Made by a program: the position numbers and the translations under genes. Shown piece after piece: positions 1-8,637 of a stretch of DNA of 64,000 bases; the first letter of the stretch is position 1, and each line of letters begins with the position of its first letter. Below the pieces are notes generated by a model. That model had not been told where the DNA came from. It was given only the letters and a program-made list of their open reading frames with translations, and searched no databases. The DNA lies in assembly GCF_026586795.1 (NCBI RefSeq), contig NZ_JAPFGY010000002.1, positions 1-64,000 on the forward strand, in the 5' to 3' direction. This DNA is from Erythrobacter sp. WG. Its GTDB lineage: Bacteria; Pseudomonadota; Alphaproteobacteria; Sphingomonadales; Sphingomonadaceae.

Positions 1-230
1 CGGCGGCGCTGCTGGCGGCCAAGCGGCGGCTCGGCCCGTTCGCCGCACCGGCGGGCGCGCTCGACCCGCTCGCGGCGCGCAAGGCCCACGAAAAAGCCGT
101 TGCAGCAATGCTGCGCGCAGGCCACCAGTACGAGCACGCGCGCTTCATCCTCGCCGCTGCCAGCGAGGAGGATGTCGCCGAATGGGTCGCCGAAGCGGCG
201 GACGAGGAAGGGATCGAGGAACGATGGTAA
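1..230 (+). CDS. recX: Regulatory protein RecX, C-terminal part (5' end outside window)
   Basis: An open frame enters at the window edge (codons in phase with base 3) and stops at TAA 228-230, giving about 75 residues. Seen: a run resembling the last three-helix repeats of RecX, with 'KRRLGPF', then 'EKAVAAMLRAGHQYEHAR' and an acidic tail ending 'EGIEERW'. RecX binds RecA filaments and limits recombination. The assignment rests on this fragment only, and the N-terminal two thirds are missing. The stop overlaps the start of the following DUF192 lipoprotein gene, so the two are probably co-transcribed. Confidence 0.62.
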   Translation, partial: AALLAAKRRLGPFAAPAGALDPLAARKAHEKAVAAMLRAGHQYEHARFILAAASEEDVAEWVAEAADEEGIEERW

Positions 231-724
231 GGCAATTCCTGGCCGCTGCCGCGCTGGTGCTGGGTCTGGCGGGCTGCTCGACGAGCGAGAGCGCCACCGC
301 TTCCGCGCAGACCCCCGCGCCCGCGCAGGCCGGGGCGACCGTCCACCCGGTCTCGGGCCTCCGGGTGATCGACCTCACCGTCGATCGCGGCGGGAAAAAG
401 CTCCCTTTCAGGGTCGAGGTCGCCGACACCCCCGAGGCGCAGGCGCGCGGGTTGATGTTCCGCCAGAGCCTCGGCGACAACGAGGGGATGATCTTCCCCT
501 CCGACACGCCCGAGCCGCGCAGCTTCTGGATGAAGAACACGCCGCTCAGCCTCGACATCATCTTCATCGGCGCGGACGGGCGCATCCTCAACATCGCCGC
601 CAACACCGAGCCCTATTCGCTCGCCTCGGTAAGCTCCAAGGGGAACGCGGGCGCCGTGCTCGAACTGCGCGCGGGCCGCGCGGCGGCACTGGGCATCGTG
701 CCGGGGGACAAGGTCACGTGGTAG
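224..724 (+). CDS. DUF192 family lipoprotein
   Basis: 166 residues. The ATG at 224 is chosen because it opens directly onto a lipoprotein signal peptide (MVRQFLAAAALVLGLAGC) with a lipobox ending LAGC, and because it overlaps the preceding stop by 7 bases. After a Thr/Ala/Pro-rich linker comes the DUF192 domain, recognised by 'VEVADTPEAQARGLMFR', 'GMIFPSDTPEPRSFWMKNT', 'SLDIIFIGADGRI' and the terminal 'LELRAGRAAALGIVPGDKV'. Proteins of this family are small, often secreted, single-domain beta-rich proteins of unknown biochemical role. The lipobox places it in the cell envelope. Next gene begins 95 bases downstream. Confidence 0.86.
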   Translation: MVRQFLAAAALVLGLAGCSTSESATASAQTPAPAQAGATVHPVSGLRVIDLTVDRGGKKLPFRVEVADTPEAQARGLMFRQSLGDNEGMIFPSDTPEPRSFWMKNTPLSLDIIFIGADGRILNIAANTEPYSLASVSSKGNAGAVLELRAGRAAALGIVPGDKVTW

Positions 725-818
725 GGCGCGGGGGCGGCTCCGCCGCACGGCGCGGGCTGGGCCGGGACATGAAATCCCACCTTGGCCGCTACCGGCAATT
801 CCGCTAGGCGCGGCGGCC

Positions 819-1247
819 ATGGGTATCCTCGCAAAGATCTTCACCTGGTGGGACGGTGCCACCATCGGCACCCACCTGTGGGCAAGCCGCGTCAAGGGCG
901 AGCACGTCGGCACCGATGCCGCCGGCAACAGGTATTACCGCGCAGCCACCAAGGACACCGGCAAGCGGACCGGCTCCTACACCGCGCGCGAGAAGCGCTG
1001 GGTGATCTACAAGGGCGCCAACGATGCCAGCCGCGTGCCGTCCGAATGGCACGGCTGGCTCCACGGCACCTATGACGAGGTGCCCGAAAGCCACCTGCCG
1101 CCGCCCAAGGTGTGGGAAGCGGATTACACCCCCAACGCCACCGGCACCGCTGCGGCCTATCGCCCGCAAGGCGCGCTCGAGCGGGGCGGTGTGCGCGCCC
1201 GGGCGGTCGGCGATTACGAGGCCTGGACCCCCGGCGCGGACGGCTGA
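819..1247 (+). CDS. NADH:ubiquinone oxidoreductase subunit NDUFA12 family
   Basis: 142 residues. It matches the NDUFA12/B17.2 accessory subunit of complex I found in alphaproteobacteria and mitochondria: an N-terminal 'FTWWDGATIGTHLW', then 'GNRYYR', 'EKRWVIYKG' and the diagnostic 'VPSEWHGWLHGTYDEVP'. The C-terminal half is rich in Pro, Tyr and Arg, as in the bacterial homologues. It is thought to sit on the peripheral arm near the membrane junction and to support assembly or stability; it carries no cofactor. It lies alone, away from the nuo operon, as is usual, and is followed after 8 bases by the DUF2155 gene. Confidence 0.92.
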   Translation: MGILAKIFTWWDGATIGTHLWASRVKGEHVGTDAAGNRYYRAATKDTGKRTGSYTAREKRWVIYKGANDASRVPSEWHGWLHGTYDEVPESHLPPPKVWEADYTPNATGTAAAYRPQGALERGGVRARAVGDYEAWTPGADG

Positions 1248-1255
1248 CAGGGCGG

Positions 1256-1858
1256 ATGCGCGCGCTCGTCCTCCTGCTGCCGCTGGCGCTTGCCGGTTGC
1301 GACTGGATCGCGCCCAAGGCGCCCGAGACGGTCAAGGTCCCGCTCGACGAGGCGAGCCCTGCCGCCGCCGCCCCGCAGGCTGACGCCACCGCTGCTGCGG
1401 CCGGGGCGACCGGCGCGACCCCGATGAACGAGCGCGTCGCGGTGATCGGCCTCCTCAACAAGCGCAACAACGTCTCCGAGGAACTGCGCCTCAAGCCCGG
1501 CGAGGCGCAGGAGATCGGCCCGGTCATCGTGCGCGTCTCCGCCTGCGAGCGCACCGCGCCGTGGGAACTGCCGCAGCAGACCGGCGCCTTCGTGCAGGTC
1601 GACATCCGCGGGCGCGGCCAGCCGCAGCACGCCCGCGTCTTCTCGGGCTGGCTGTTCCTCGAGAGCCCGAGCCTCAACGTGGTCGAGCACCCGATCTACG
1701 ACGTCTTCGTCAAGGACTGCATTATGCGCTTTCCGGGCGAGGAAGGCCCGGCCTCGCCCAAGGCCGAACCTTCGGCCCGGCCCTCGGCCGCGCCGTCGGC
1801 TGCCGCGCCGCCCGCGCCGGCTCCGGCCCCGGCTCCGGCGACGACGCCCGCGGCATAG
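1256..1858 (+). CDS. DUF2155 domain lipoprotein
   Basis: 200 residues. The ATG at 1256 gives a lipoprotein signal (MRALVLLLPLALAGC) and sits 8 bases after the NDUFA12 stop; a longer in-frame reading upstream lacks a signal and overlaps NDUFA12. The conserved part runs from about residue 58 ('MNERVAVIGLLNKRNN') through 'LRLKPGEAQEIGPVIVRVSACER', 'WELPQQTGAFVQVDI' and 'HPIYDVFVKDC', typical of the DUF2155 family that neighbours NDUFA12 in alphaproteobacteria. The last 40 residues are a Pro/Ala/Ser tail. This tail overlaps the 3' end of aat on the other strand by 163 bases. Function unknown; envelope location inferred from the lipobox. Confidence 0.82.
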   Translation: MRALVLLLPLALAGCDWIAPKAPETVKVPLDEASPAAAAPQADATAAAAGATGATPMNERVAVIGLLNKRNNVSEELRLKPGEAQEIGPVIVRVSACERTAPWELPQQTGAFVQVDIRGRGQPQHARVFSGWLFLESPSLNVVEHPIYDVFVKDCIMRFPGEEGPASPKAEPSARPSAAPSAAAPPAPAPAPAPATTPAA

Positions 1859-2520
1859 CCCTCGGCAAACCAGCGCCACGCCATCCCGAGGCTGAGGCGC
1901 GGCTGGCCCTGCGCGCGCTCGACCATGCGGCGGTATTCGGACTGCGGCAGATCCACCGCGCCCATCGAGCGCAGGTGTTCGGTCATGAACTGGCAGTCGA
2001 GCAGCGCGTAGCCCGCGTGACCCAGCACCGCCACCAGCCAGGCGAGCGCGACCTTGCTGGTGTCGGGCAACCGGCTGAACATCGATTCGCCGCAGAACAC
2101 CCGGTCGAAGCTGACCCCGTAAAGGCCGCCGACGAGCTGCGAATCGCCCGCCTCGTCCGGCATCCAGCATTCCACCGAATGGGCATGGCCCGCGCGGTGC
2201 ATCCCGATATAGCTCTGCACGATCCGCTCGCTGATCCACGTTTCCGGATGTTCGGGGCGCGGTTCGGCGCAGGCGCGGATGACCTGTTCGAAGGCGCGGT
2301 CGACCGTCACCCGGAAGCGGTCGGCGCGGATCACCTTGCGCAGGGATCTGGAGACGTGGAGCCCGTCCAGCGGGATCACCGCCCGCTCGCGCGGCTCCAC
2401 CCAGAACACCTCCTGATCCTCGCGCCGGTCGGCCATCGGGAAGATGCCGCTGCGATAGGCGAGCAGCAGGGTTTCGACCGGGACCGGAGGGCGGTTGGGC
2501 GCGTGCATGGCGTAGGCCAT
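1696..2520 (-). CDS. aat: Leucyl/phenylalanyl-tRNA--protein transferase
   Basis: 274 residues with the ATG at 2520; a second ATG four codons in is equally possible, and neither has a strong Shine-Dalgarno. Aat moves Leu or Phe from tRNA to N-terminal Arg/Lys of proteins, marking them for ClpS/ClpAP. Seen: 'LLAYRSGIFPMAD', 'FWVEPRERAVIP', 'HPETWISERIVQSYIGMH', 'HSVECW', 'LVGGLYGVSFDRVFCGESMFSR' and 'ALLDCQFMTEHLRSMGAV', all hallmarks of the family. The conserved fold ends near 'WRWFAEGY'. The remaining 50 residues are a Gly/Ala repeat read from the antisense of the DUF2155 tail, making it longer than the 234-residue E. coli enzyme. It is followed in the genome, on the other strand, by tRNA-Trp. 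Confidence 0.92.
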   Translation of the reverse strand: MAYAMHAPNRPPVPVETLLLAYRSGIFPMADRREDQEVFWVEPRERAVIPLDGLHVSRSLRKVIRADRFRVTVDRAFEQVIRACAEPRPEHPETWISERIVQSYIGMHRAGHAHSVECWMPDEAGDSQLVGGLYGVSFDRVFCGESMFSRLPDTSKVALAWLVAVLGHAGYALLDCQFMTEHLRSMGAVDLPQSEYRRMVERAQGQPRLSLGMAWRWFAEGYAAGVVAGAGAGAGAGGAAADGAAEGRAEGSALGEAGPSSPGKRIMQSLTKTS

Positions 2521-2600
2521 ACTACAGGCGCGGTGAGCGCGAGGTAAAGTGGATTGCCTATCCCGGACGGCTTCGGTAAAGGCCGCCGCTCCGGCGCTGC

Positions 2601-2676
2601 AGGGGTGTAGCTCAGCTGGTAGAGCATCGGTCTCCAAAACCGAGGGCCACGGGTTCGAATCCTGTCACCCCTGCCA
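2601..2676 (+). tRNA. tRNA-Trp (anticodon CCA)
   Basis: A 76-base cloverleaf with encoded CCA end. Acceptor arms AGGGGTG and CACCCCT pair. The D arm is GCTC-AGCTGGTA-GAGC. The anticodon stem TCGGT/ACCGA encloses loop CTCCAAA with CCA at 2634-2636. The T arm carries GGTTCGAATCC. In many alphaproteobacteria this tRNA lies just upstream of secE; here secE is 21 kb away. Confidence 0.97.
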
Positions 2677-2990
2677 ACATCCTCCGCGGGTCCCGGGGAC
2701 CGGAAAGCCGCTCGCGCCGCGTTTCCGCCGTGCTGTCGGCCGAACTGCCGAACCTCTTGACCGACCCCCGCAAGAGCGCCTGCGAGCTGTCATGGCCGCA
2801 GCTTGGCGCGCGCCGGAGGAACGGATCGGCATCATGTCCTCCATCGTCCCGCCCGCCCGCCCGATCCCGAGAAGAACCCATACCGGGCAAGAGCGCCGAA
2901 GATGGTGCAGGCGTCCCATTTCGGAACGATCCGGATCGACCGGCGTCTAGAGCAGGCGCCGCGCCGAACAGGGCGGAGCCGGAGACGTGC
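2677..2990. other. Intergenic stretch between tRNA-Trp and porin gene
   Basis: No convincing gene. Open frames here have no recognisable domain and read as GC-driven shadows. A Shine-Dalgarno-like GGAG lies 8 bases before the ATG at 2991. No copy of the tRNA 3' end, integrase remnant or terminator with a U-tract was seen. Confidence 0.5.
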
Positions 2991-4436
2991 ATGGGCCGAC
3001 CAAGCGATCTGAACCGACGCGGCGGCGGCCGGGGGGCGCCAGGACACCGCCGATCGTTTCACCGGGATCAGCCGCAAGACCGACAAGCAACCGTGGTTCG
3101 TCCAAGCGCACCGCGAGCCCGCCGCCTCAGCGCTCGCGTGCCGGGCGCGGTGGCGGGGGCGATGCTGGCCTGCGGCGTGCCGGCTGCCGGTCAGCCGACC
3201 GACGGGGCTGCGTCGCCGGTAACGCCGGCAGGGCAGGGCGGAGCCGAGAGCGCGGCAGCGCCGATCCGGCTGTCAGGCCAGCTGCGCGAGCGCATCAGCT
3301 GGCTCTCGGCAATTGCCTTCGATCGCAGCGATCCGACCGCCGGGCTGTTCTGGACGCAGCGCGCGACGCTCACCGCCGATGCCGACATTGCGCCGAAGCT
3401 GCGCGCCCGCGCCAGCCTTGTCAGCGCGCTGATCGCGGGGGGCGACGAGACCTCGCCTGCCGAGCGCAACGTGCTCGATGTGCAGGAGGCGTTCCTCGAG
3501 ATCGGCCCCGAAGCCGCGTTCCTGCGGCTCGGGCGGCAGGAAATCCGCCTCGGCTCGCAGCGCCTCGTCGCAGTGCGCGAGGGAACCACGGTGCGCCGCA
3601 CCTGGGATGGCGTGCGGGGTCATGCCGCGCTCGGGAAGCTGGCGCTCGATGCCTTCGCGCTGCGGCTCGTTGCGGTTCGGCCCGCCGGGGTGTTCAACGA
3701 TGGCCGCAACGAGGGGCGCGATCTGGCGGGTGTGCAGGCGGGCTTCCCGGCGCTGTCCGGGACCCTCGAGGCCTACTGGCTCGCCACCAGCATCGACGCG
3801 CGCCGGACTCTCGAGGGCACCGCCGACGAGCGTCGCCATTCCTTCGGGCTGCGCGCGGCAGGCGCACGCGGCGGGTGGTTCTGGGACTGGGAGGCGGTCT
3901 ACCAGATGGGACGGCTGGGCACGGGCACGATCCGCGCCTGGACCCTCGCCAGCAAGACCGGGCACCGCTGGGAGCAGGCGGCGTGGCGACCCGAAGTGAT
4001 GTTCTCGGCCAACATCGCCTCGGGCGACAGCGCGCGGGGGGATGGGCGCCTCGGCACGTTCAACGCGCTTTACCCCAACGCGAGCTATTTCTCCGAGGAC
4101 GCGGTGCTCGGGCCGTCCAACTTCTTCAACTTCCACCCCTATGTGACCGTCCATCCGCGCGAGGACCTGACGCTGGGCCTCGATCTCAACCTGTTCTGGC
4201 GGCTGTCGCGGCAGGACGGGGTCTATTCGCCGCAGGGCGCGCTGATCCGCGCGCCGGACGAAACGCGCGCGCGGTTCGTCGATGCGGCGCTGTCGGGGGT
4301 GGCCGAATGGACGCCGCGCCCGGGCCTGCTGCTGAGCCTCGTCGCCACCCACTCCAGGCCGCAGGGCTTCATCCGCGCGACCGGGCCTTCGGACCCTTCG
4401 GATTTCGTCGAGGCGACGGTGCAGGTGACGTTCTGA
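2991..4436 (+). CDS. Alginate-export (AlgE-like) family outer-membrane porin
   Basis: 481 residues from the ATG at 2991 (GGAG 8 bases upstream). The first 60 residues are basic and poorly conserved, so the real start may be a GTG at 3093 or the ATG at 3162, both closer to the hydrophobic signal segment ending near 'VPAAGQP'. From about residue 85 the protein is a beta-barrel: 'IRLSGQLRERISWLSAI', 'FWTQRATLTADADIAPKLRARASL', 'ERNVLDVQEAFLEI', 'FLRLGRQEIRLGSQRLVAVREG', 'RRTWDGVR' and 'FNALYPNASYFSEDAVLGPSNFFNFHP', ending in Phe as outer-membrane proteins do. Family members export or import anionic oligosaccharides or other small polar molecules; the substrate here is unknown. The AraC gene ends 19 bases beyond, on the other strand. 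Confidence 0.8.
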   Translation: MGRPSDLNRRGGGRGAPGHRRSFHRDQPQDRQATVVRPSAPRARRLSARVPGAVAGAMLACGVPAAGQPTDGAASPVTPAGQGGAESAAAPIRLSGQLRERISWLSAIAFDRSDPTAGLFWTQRATLTADADIAPKLRARASLVSALIAGGDETSPAERNVLDVQEAFLEIGPEAAFLRLGRQEIRLGSQRLVAVREGTTVRRTWDGVRGHAALGKLALDAFALRLVAVRPAGVFNDGRNEGRDLAGVQAGFPALSGTLEAYWLATSIDARRTLEGTADERRHSFGLRAAGARGGWFWDWEAVYQMGRLGTGTIRAWTLASKTGHRWEQAAWRPEVMFSANIASGDSARGDGRLGTFNALYPNASYFSEDAVLGPSNFFNFHPYVTVHPREDLTLGLDLNLFWRLSRQDGVYSPQGALIRAPDETRARFVDAALSGVAEWTPRPGLLLSLVATHSRPQGFIRATGPSDPSDFVEATVQVTF

Positions 4437-4455
4437 CGACGGGAAACCCGGGCCC

Positions 4456-5439
4456 CTATTGCAGCGCGCGCCGGTATTCCATCGGGGTGCAGCCGAAATG
4501 CCGGCGGAACACCCGCGCAAGGCCCTGCGGCGTGTCATAGCCGACCGCGATCGCGACCTCCATCACGCTCGTCCCCGGCAGGCGCAGCAGCTCGCAGGCC
4601 ATCTCCATCCGGCGCTGCAATTGCCAGCGGTGCGGCGAACAGCCGAAGGACAGGGTGAAGGCGCGGTGGAAGTGGAATTCCGACATCCCGCAGTGCTCGG
4701 CAAGCGCCTTCAGGCCCTTCGGCTGGCCAATTCCGTCCATCAGGAACGCGGTCGCCTTGCGGATCATCGCCGGGCTGAGCCCGCCCACCACGGTCGGGCG
4801 CGCGGTGCGGCGCGCGCTGCCGACCTGTTGCAGGGCGAGGATGATCGTCACCAGCAGCGAATCCTGGATCAGCAGCCCGGTCTCGCCCTCGAAGGTCAGC
4901 GACTGGCCCAGCTGCGGCATGAGGCTTGCGAGGAAGGGATCCTCGAAGCCGCCGGCATAGAGCGGTTCGAGCTCGGCATCGGCGCGCAGGCCATGCCGGC
5001 CGAGCAGTTCGCGCACCTCGCCGATCGGCACCGCGATCAGGCGCGCAAGGTGCGGGTTCTCGACCGCGAAGACCGACGGCGCCCGTGCCGGGCTCAGGAA
5101 GAAGGGGGTGTGCGCGCTCTGGAAGCGGAACATCCCTGCGCCGAAGTCGATCGCGGCGGCGACCGGATCGCCGAGGATCGCGCACATCACCAGGTCATCG
5201 GTGCCGGCGGTCGTGTAGTGGCCGGCCGGCTGATCGACCAGCAGCGCGCTCGCCCCGTAGCTGCCGAGCTTGGCGGCGCTACGGACGAACTGGCCATGTT
5301 CGCCCTCGATGTAGCATTCGTCGAAGCGCAGGCCGTGTCCGGGTCGCGGGCGCGGGGAGAAGCGGGGTGGTGGCTGCATCCTTGCGGTCCCGATCATGGG
5401 TGGGCAGTCCGGACCATGGCAAAATCCGGACCGCATCAT
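4456..5439 (-). CDS. AraC-family transcriptional regulator
   Basis: 327 residues from 5439; ATG codons at 5397 and 5379 would give slightly shorter proteins. The N-terminal 200 residues are a ligand/dimerisation region with no named domain. The last 100 carry two helix-turn-helix motifs: 'LKALAEHCGMSEFHFHRAFTLSFGCSPHRWQLQRRME' and 'VMEVAIAVGYDTPQGLARVFRRHFGCTPMEYRR', typical of AraC/XylS. It is divergent from the hydrolase gene at 5631 with a 191-base shared promoter region, so control of the 5631-9707 cluster is the simplest inference. Confidence 0.88.
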   Translation of the reverse strand: MMRSGFCHGPDCPPMIGTARMQPPPRFSPRPRPGHGLRFDECYIEGEHGQFVRSAAKLGSYGASALLVDQPAGHYTTAGTDDLVMCAILGDPVAAAIDFGAGMFRFQSAHTPFFLSPARAPSVFAVENPHLARLIAVPIGEVRELLGRHGLRADAELEPLYAGGFEDPFLASLMPQLGQSLTFEGETGLLIQDSLLVTIILALQQVGSARRTARPTVVGGLSPAMIRKATAFLMDGIGQPKGLKALAEHCGMSEFHFHRAFTLSFGCSPHRWQLQRRMEMACELLRLPGTSVMEVAIAVGYDTPQGLARVFRRHFGCTPMEYRRALQ

Positions 5440-5630
5440 AGCTTCGATCGATCCCGTGCGTGGCGCAGCTTACAGCGGATCGGCGCGCCTGCAAAGCGCC
5501 GCGTCGGCCGCGCCGCGCCATGGGCCTGCTTGACAGCAAGTTCGGTCCACTCGCCGCAAGAGCGGCGGTGCGCGGGCGCGCGAGATAGTCTATCGTGCGC
5601 GCCGCAACCCCTGCGACAGGATTCTTTCTC

Positions 5631-6287
5631 ATGCCCACCGCTATCGCCGCCCCCGGTGCCGCCCTGCTGGCGCCTTCGGATCACCTGCTGATCATGATCG
5701 ACCACCAGTCGCAGATGAGCTTCGCGACCAAGTCGATCGACGCGATCATGCTCCGCAACAACGCCGCGCTGGTCAGCAACGCGGCCCGCATCTTCGGGGT
5801 TGCGACCATTCTCACCACGGTCGCCGAGAAGACCTTCTCCGGCCCGATGTTCGACGAGATCAAGAGCCAGTTTCCGGGCCACGAGGTGATCGACCGCAGC
5901 ACGATGAACACCTGGGAGGACGAACGCATCGCGGTTGCCGTCAACGAAGCGGGCAAGAGCCGCATCGTGCTCGCCGGCCTGTGGACCAGCGTGTGCATCG
6001 TCGGCCCGGCGCTCTCGGCGCTCGACCAGGGCTTCGAGGTCTACGTCATCGCCGATGCCTGCGGCGATGTCTCGGAGGAAGCGCACGAGCGCGCGATGGA
6101 CCGCATGGTGCAGATGGGCGCGCGGCCGATCACCGCGCTGCAATATCTGCTCGAGCTGCAACGCGACTGGGCGCGGCACGAAACCTACGACGCCGTGACG
6201 CACTCAGCGATGGCCTTCGGAGGTGCCTACGGCCTCGGCCTCATCTACGCCAAGACCATGCTCGGGCCGGATGCCCACGAGGGCTGA
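5631..6287 (+). CDS. Isochorismatase-family hydrolase, YcaC-like
   Basis: 218 residues. The ATG at 5631 is preferred over an upstream alternative because the family begins close to 'HLLIMIDHQSQM' and an AGGA lies upstream. Asp24 in 'IDHQ' and Cys122 in 'GLWTSVCIVGPA' sit at the catalytic Asp and Cys positions of cysteine-hydrolase members such as E. coli YcaC. The 'MNTWEDERI' and 'VYVIADACGDVSEEAHERAMDRM' motifs also fit that branch. Members hydrolyse amides or related bonds; the substrate is not known. It opens a cluster with XapX, amidohydrolase, DoxX and DUF1275 genes, divergent from the AraC gene. Confidence 0.85.
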   Translation: MPTAIAAPGAALLAPSDHLLIMIDHQSQMSFATKSIDAIMLRNNAALVSNAARIFGVATILTTVAEKTFSGPMFDEIKSQFPGHEVIDRSTMNTWEDERIAVAVNEAGKSRIVLAGLWTSVCIVGPALSALDQGFEVYVIADACGDVSEEAHERAMDRMVQMGARPITALQYLLELQRDWARHETYDAVTHSAMAFGGAYGLGLIYAKTMLGPDAHEG

Positions 6288-6407
6288 CGGGTCCCGCGCC
6301 GCCACCCCGCCGGCCGATGATCGGCGGTGAGGGGGCGGCCGGGCTGTCCCTTTTCCGGCCCCGCCGGCCGCCCCGATCGCCTGAGCGCAACAACCAGGAG
6401 CCTTGCG

Positions 6408-6683
6408 ATGAAGCCTTACCTCGCCGCCTTGGGTGCCGGACTTCTGGTGGGCATCGTCTACAGCCTGCTCAATGTCCGCTCTCCCGCCCCGCTAGTGATC
6501 GCGCTGGTCGGGCTCCTCGGCATCCTCGTCGGCGAGCAGATCGTGCCTTTCGCCAAGCGCGTGTGGTATGGCCACCCGCAAGTCGTCGCCGCGACCCGGG
6601 CGGATTGCGCCGAGCACATCCTCGGCCCGCTCCCGGCCCGCGCGGGGCTCAAGGACACCGCGCAGGCCGGGCGCGAGGCATGA
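6408..6683 (+). CDS. XapX domain small membrane protein
   Basis: 91 residues. The ATG at 6408 has a clear CCAGGAG Shine-Dalgarno. The first 55 residues are the XapX (DUF1427) domain: 'PYLAALGAGLLVGIVYSLL', 'VRSPAPLVIALVGLLGILVGEQIVPFAKR', forming two membrane-spanning helices. The remaining tail is polar with one Cys and ends 'AGREA'. XapX proteins are small inner-membrane proteins of unknown role often encoded beside hydrolases and amidohydrolases, as here. The stop overlaps the next start (ATGA), showing translational coupling to the amidohydrolase. Confidence 0.85.
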   Translation: MKPYLAALGAGLLVGIVYSLLNVRSPAPLVIALVGLLGILVGEQIVPFAKRVWYGHPQVVAATRADCAEHILGPLPARAGLKDTAQAGREA

Positions 6684-8635
6684 TCGACCGGCGCACCGTC
6701 ACTGCCGGCCTCGCCGTGGCGGGGCTCGCACCGCTCTGGAAAGGATCGCCCTTGAACGCTGCCGGATCGACCGCCGACATCATCCTGGTGAACGCCGCGT
6801 TCACCACCCTCGACCGCGCCAACCCCGCGCCTGAGGCGGTGGCGATCGCCGGCAACCGCTTTCTTGCGGTGGGCGACACGGCCGAGGTGATGGCGCTTCG
6901 CGGGCCGGGGACGCAGGTAATCGATCTTGGCGGGCGGCGGGTCATTCCGGGCCTCGCCGACAATCACATCCACATCATCCGGGGTGGTCTCAACTATAAC
7001 ATGGAGCTGCGCTGGGACGGGCTCGCCAGCCTGTCGGACGCGATGGCGATGCTGCGCGCGCAGGTAGCGAGAACGCCCGCGCCGCAATGGGTGCGCGTCG
7101 TCGGCGGCTTTTCCGAGCACCAGTTCGCCGAGAAGCGCCTGCCGACCTTGGACGAGATCAACGCCGCTGCGCCCGACACGCCGGTGTTCATCCTCCACCT
7201 CTACGACCGCGCCCTGCTCAACGCTGCAGCGCTGCGGGCGGTGGGATACACCAAGGACACGCCCGACCCCCCGGGCGGCGCAATCCAGCGCGACGCGAGC
7301 GGCAACCCGACCGGGCTGCTGATCGCCTCGCCCAATGCGGGCATCCTCTATTCGACGCTGGCGAAGGGGCCGAAGCTGCCCTTCGAATACCAGCTCAACT
7401 CCACCCGCCACTTCATGCGCGACCTGAACCGCCTCGGGGTGACAAGCGTGATCGACGCAGGCGGCGGCTTCCAGAACTACCCGGACGACTATGCCGTTAT
7501 CGAGGCGCTGCACGCCGAAGGCCAGCTCACCGTGCGGATCGCCTACAATCTCTTCACCCAGAAGGCGGGCGAGGAGAAGGAGGACTTCCTGCGCTGGACG
7601 GCGAGCGCGCAGTATCATCAGGGCGACGACTATTTCCGCCTCAATGGCGCGGGCGAGATGCTGGTGTTCAGCGCCGCCGATTTCGAGGACTTCCGGATGC
7701 CGCGCCCGGATATGCCGGCGAACATGGAGGGCGATCTCGAGGGCGTCATCCGCATTCTCGCGCAGAACCGCTGGCCGTGGCGGCTGCACGCGACCTACGA
7801 CGAGACGATCACCCGCGCGCTCGACGTGCTCGAGAAGGTCAATCGCGACATTCCGCTGGATGGCATCCACTGGTTCTTCGACCATGCCGAGACGATCAGC
7901 GAACGCTCGATCGATCGGGTCGCGGCATTGGGCGGCGGGATCGCCTTCCAGCACCGCATGGCCTACCAGGGCGAGTATTTCGTTGCGCGTTACGGCGCGT
8001 CTGCTGCCGAGGCGACGCCGCCGTTCAAGCGGGTGCTGGAGGCGGGGGTGAAGACCTCGGCCGGCACCGATGCGACCCGCGTCGCTTCCTACGATCCGTG
8101 GGTGTCGCTGTCGTGGCTGGTGACCGGCAAGACGCTGGGCGGGACCGGGCTCTATCCGCAAAGGAACCTCCTCGACCGCGAGACGGCGCTGAGGATGTGG
8201 ACCGAGAACACCACGTGGTTCTCGAACGAGGAGGGCAAGAAGGGTCGCATCGCAGCGGGGATGCTGGCCGACCTTGCCGTGCTCGATCGCGATTACTTCG
8301 CCGTGCCGGGGGACGAGATCCGCCAGATCACGGCGGTGCTGACGATCGTCGACGGCAAGCCGGTCTACGGCGCGGACGGCTTCGAAGGTCTCGCCCCGCC
8401 GCTGCCGCCTGCGATGCCCGACTGGTCCCCGGTCAACACCTGGGGCGGCTACAACAAGACTGCGCCCGACGCGGCGACCACCGCGCTGGCGAAGGTCGCC
8501 GCGTCGTCTTGCGGCTGCGCAACCAGCTGCGGCGTCCACGGTCATGACCACGCAAAGAGCTGGGGCGCAGGGCTCCCGGTCGCCGATCTCAGGAGCTTCT
8601 GGGGCGCGCTCGGCTGCGCGTGCTGGGCGGTGTGA
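6680..8635 (+). CDS. YtcJ-like amidohydrolase with N-terminal signal
   Basis: 651 residues. ATG overlaps the XapX stop by 4 bases. The N-terminus (MIDRRTVTAGLAVAGLAPLW) looks like a Sec or Tat-type export signal. The amidohydrolase fold follows: 'VNAAFTTLDRANPAPEAVAIAGNRFLAVG', 'GRRVIPGLADNHIHIIRGG' (metal-binding HxH), 'GVTSVIDAGGGFQN', 'IHWFFDHAE', 'GIAFQHRMAYQGE', 'TSAGTDATRVASYDPWVSL' and 'GMLADLAVLDRDYF'. This is the D-aminoacylase/YtcJ branch, which hydrolyses amide or cyclic C-N bonds; the true substrate is unknown. The last 50 residues form a Cys/His-rich tail (CGCATSC, HGHDH, GCAC) beyond the usual fold, a possible metal site. DoxX follows after 2 bases. Confidence 0.87.
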   Translation: MIDRRTVTAGLAVAGLAPLWKGSPLNAAGSTADIILVNAAFTTLDRANPAPEAVAIAGNRFLAVGDTAEVMALRGPGTQVIDLGGRRVIPGLADNHIHIIRGGLNYNMELRWDGLASLSDAMAMLRAQVARTPAPQWVRVVGGFSEHQFAEKRLPTLDEINAAAPDTPVFILHLYDRALLNAAALRAVGYTKDTPDPPGGAIQRDASGNPTGLLIASPNAGILYSTLAKGPKLPFEYQLNSTRHFMRDLNRLGVTSVIDAGGGFQNYPDDYAVIEALHAEGQLTVRIAYNLFTQKAGEEKEDFLRWTASAQYHQGDDYFRLNGAGEMLVFSAADFEDFRMPRPDMPANMEGDLEGVIRILAQNRWPWRLHATYDETITRALDVLEKVNRDIPLDGIHWFFDHAETISERSIDRVAALGGGIAFQHRMAYQGEYFVARYGASAAEATPPFKRVLEAGVKTSAGTDATRVASYDPWVSLSWLVTGKTLGGTGLYPQRNLLDRETALRMWTENTTWFSNEEGKKGRIAAGMLADLAVLDRDYFAVPGDEIRQITAVLTIVDGKPVYGADGFEGLAPPLPPAMPDWSPVNTWGGYNKTAPDAATTALAKVAASSCGCATSCGVHGHDHAKSWGAGLPVADLRSFWGALGCACWAV

Positions 8636-8637
8636 GC

